DNA from: Desulfobacteraceae bacterium
Lineage (GTDB): Bacteria > Desulfobacterota > DSM-4660 > Desulfatiglandales > Desulfatiglandaceae
Assembly (NCBI GenBank): GCA_016783065.1
Contig: JADHXI010000011.1
Span: 1 to 38,371, forward strand
DNA length: 38,371 nucleotides
Direction of reading: 5' to 3'
In this document: positions 36,241-38,371 of the stretch, piece by piece
How the letters are laid out: each line of letters opens with the position of its first letter
Numbering within the stretch: the first letter of the stretch is position 1
Program-made: the position numbers and the translations under genes
Notes under the pieces: generated by a model
The model's input: the letters and a program-made list of their open reading frames with translations, nothing else
What the model was told of the DNA's origin: nothing
The model's database searches: none

Positions 36241-37818
36241 ATGAGAAAAAGAGGAACGATCCTTTTATCGATCTTGCTGCTTGGTCTTGCCTTGTTCCAG
36301 ACAGGGACTTCTCTGGCCAAGAAACCCAAGACCCTCGCCATTCTTCCCTTCACAATGAATGCCGACCGCGATCTCACCTTCCTCCAGGAGGGTATCATGG
36401 ATATGCTCAGCTCAAGACTGGCCTGGAAGGGGAAGGTGGTGGTCATTGAAAAGGGAAAGGTCAAGAAAATAGTGGCGGATTTCCCCGGCCCGCTTGACAA
36501 GGAGAAGGCCCTTGAGATCGGAAAGCGTCTCGGAGTGGACTATGTCATATTGGGCAGCCTCACCGTGTTTGGCCAGAGCGTGAGTATGGATGCCAAGATC
36601 CTGGATGTGTCCAAGTCAGATGCCCTTGTGACCGCCTTTGATCAGTCTGAGGGCATGGACGGAGTGATCCCCACTATCAACCAGTTTGCCCAGGACATAA
36701 ACGCCAGGATCATGGGCAGGAAGGTTAGGGAACCCGCCCGGGCGGCTGAACCCGCCAAGGCCGAAGAGGGGGCTCTCGTAAGTACGGAGGAAGGGGTGGG
36801 GGGCCTTTCGAAGCCGAGCTATGTCCAGCGTCTCAAGATGGAAATTACGGGCCTGGATATTGGGGACGTAGATGGGGATGGTAAGAATGATATGGTATTC
36901 ATTGATAAGGATACCGTCTATGTCTATAAGTGGAGAAAAGGCACTTTTTTTCAGTTCACGACTGTGAAGGGGAGCTGGTCCCCAACCTATATCTATGTGA
37001 GTGTCGCGGACCTGAATGGTAATGGCCGGGCAGAGATATATGTGAGCGGCCTGGGTAACAGAGATGTCTCCTCTGCGGTTTTTGAATGGGATGGGGGTAA
37101 ACTCAAGAAGAATACAGGCTGGCTGAGATGGCTGATACGGGTCGTGGATTTACCAGGAAAGGGGAAGACCCTGGTGGGGCAGGGACGGGCGCCCGCAGGG
37201 CAATATTCGGGAGATGTCCATGTATTGAAGCGGAAGGGCAGCGGGTTTTCATCGATAGGGATCGTGAAGCTCCCTCGTGTGGGCAATGTATTTAATTTTG
37301 TCAAGGCCGATTTTGACGGAAATGGGAACATCTTCACGACCCTTCTGAATCCTTACGAATACCTGTGCGTGTATGACCAGAAGGGGGAGCAGCTCTGGAA
37401 AAGCGGGGATTATTTTGGCGGCAGCCTGGCCTATATGTTAGATTTGGGACAGGTTGGCACGGGGGATCAACAGATGGTCGACACCGGCAGGCGCATTTTT
37501 ATCCCGTCCCCCATTTTTTTGACTGATCTGGACAAGGATGACCGGCAGGAGGTGGTCATTTGTCAGAACCGTTCCAAAACCATGCGGTTGTCGGATATGC
37601 GCTGGTTTGCCAGCGGGAAGATCCATTTCATGACCTGGGACGGTGTCTCCCTCATCAGCCGGTGGACGTCCCAGAAGCTGTCCGGTGCGGCCGTGGGTTA
37701 TAAAGTGGGTGATATTGACAACGACGGCACCCTCGAGCTGGTGATCGCATCGGTGACCAGGGAGAGCTACTTCCTGGGCATGCCCCGCAGCCGGATCGTC
37801 ATGTATGACCTGGATTAG
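36241..37818 (+). CDS. Exported FG-GAP/VCBS-repeat-type protein with an N-terminal FlgO/TolB-N-like domain
   Basis: Signal peptide MRKRGTILLSILLLGLALFQTGTSLA; LAILPFTMNADRDLTFLQEGIMDMLSSRL; repeats DIGDVDGDGKNDMVFI, VADLNGNGRAEIYVS, LTDLDKDDRQEVVI, KVGDIDNDGTLELVIA. Confidence 0.82.
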   Translation: MRKRGTILLSILLLGLALFQTGTSLAKKPKTLAILPFTMNADRDLTFLQEGIMDMLSSRLAWKGKVVVIEKGKVKKIVADFPGPLDKEKALEIGKRLGVDYVILGSLTVFGQSVSMDAKILDVSKSDALVTAFDQSEGMDGVIPTINQFAQDINARIMGRKVREPARAAEPAKAEEGALVSTEEGVGGLSKPSYVQRLKMEITGLDIGDVDGDGKNDMVFIDKDTVYVYKWRKGTFFQFTTVKGSWSPTYIYVSVADLNGNGRAEIYVSGLGNRDVSSAVFEWDGGKLKKNTGWLRWLIRVVDLPGKGKTLVGQGRAPAGQYSGDVHVLKRKGSGFSSIGIVKLPRVGNVFNFVKADFDGNGNIFTTLLNPYEYLCVYDQKGEQLWKSGDYFGGSLAYMLDLGQVGTGDQQMVDTGRRIFIPSPIFLTDLDKDDRQEVVICQNRSKTMRLSDMRWFASGKIHFMTWDGVSLISRWTSQKLSGAAVGYKVGDIDNDGTLELVIASVTRESYFLGMPRSRIVMYDLD

Positions 37819-37839
37819 GAACCACCCAATCATCTGCCA

Positions 37840-37882
37840 AAAAAAAGCCCCCTCCCCGAAAACCGGGAAGGAGGTTTTTTTG
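37840..37882. terminator. Probable bidirectional rho-independent terminator between convergent genes
   Basis: aaaaaaagccccctccccgaaaaccgggaaggaggttttttt: GC hairpin with A and T tracts on the two sides. Confidence 0.75.
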
Positions 37883-37909
37883 TGTTAGGCGTTATGGTTA
37901 CATTTACAT

Positions 37910-38371
37910 TTAGAAGGTGATCTGGAACTGGAGACCGTAGATGCCATACGAGCCGTTATTGATACCTTTACCGGCGGAATTTTTGTTGTTGGTGCCGTCA
38001 AAATAAAACATGACTTCAGGTCTGAGGCTGAAGCCCTTTGCAAGGCTGATGGGCATACTGATTCCGATCATCTGGCTCGTTGCCTTTGTCTTGTCAGTCC
38101 CGGAGCCCTCTCCACTCGCGTAACCATAAATAAGGTGGGGCGTTGCAGGACCTAACTTGAAGGCAAGGTCGATCCAACCGCCATAACACTTGGAATCCTG
38201 AATGCTGCCAGTTGCCGTGTTAATACTGGCAGCCCCGGCCATCGCAGCAGGGCTGATGCCGGCTGAACCCAGTGAATTCCTCCAGTTCCTGCCAAGCTGA
38301 CCTTCGGCGCTCAAGGAGAAGGGGCCTGCGCCGAACCTCAAACCCAGGGAGGCGCCCCAGGCATAAAGGTC
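37910..38371 (-). CDS. C-terminal part of an outer-membrane porin-like beta-barrel protein; N terminus outside the window
   Basis: Frame open to the window edge; alternating beta-strand pattern GGWIDLAFKLGPATPHLIYGYA...GFSLRPEVMFYFDG...GIYGLQFQITF ending in Phe. Confidence 0.75.
   Translation of the reverse strand, partial: DLYAWGASLGLRFGAGPFSLSAEGQLGRNWRNSLGSAGISPAAMAGAASINTATGSIQDSKCYGGWIDLAFKLGPATPHLIYGYASGEGSGTDKTKATSQMIGISMPISLAKGFSLRPEVMFYFDGTNNKNSAGKGINNGSYGIYGLQFQITF

Overview
The window looks like a Gram-negative chromosomal segment, probably deltaproteobacterial (Desulfobacterota-like; inferred from gene style and repeats, not proven). It is dominated by an LPS / lipid A / surface-glycan locus. 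(1) Positions 1-6.8 kb hold assorted GT2, GT4 and GT39-type glycosyltransferases and a methyltransferase, with decayed glycosyltransferase remnants between them. (2) A complete aminoarabinose (L-Ara4N) operon lies on the minus strand, in transcription order SMR-type flippase subunit, arnB, arnC, arnA, arnD, arnT (14163 down to 6883). A 181-bp palindromic, MITE-like element sits just upstream of it. (3) A tightly packed plus-strand operon at 15786-24173 encodes a second ArnT-like transferase, an Asp-box sialidase-like protein, an unknown membrane protein, an isoprenylcysteine-methyltransferase-like protein, a second ArnC-like transferase, a UPF0104/LPG-synthase-TM flippase-like protein, LptF and LptG. 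This is the best candidate for an undescribed glycan-modification system. (4) Next come a WecA/MraY-type transferase fused to a CapD-like N-terminal region, and ThiL. (5) The rest comprises a TMTC-like TPR membrane protein, a CNNM/CorC-type protein, MobA, FdhD, an IF-1 paralogue, an orphan radical SAM protein, methylmalonyl-CoA epimerase, a GxxExxY protein framed by inverted repeats, a zinc-ribbon protein, a secreted FG-GAP-type protein and a partial porin. All family calls come from reading the translated motifs; no database search was run.
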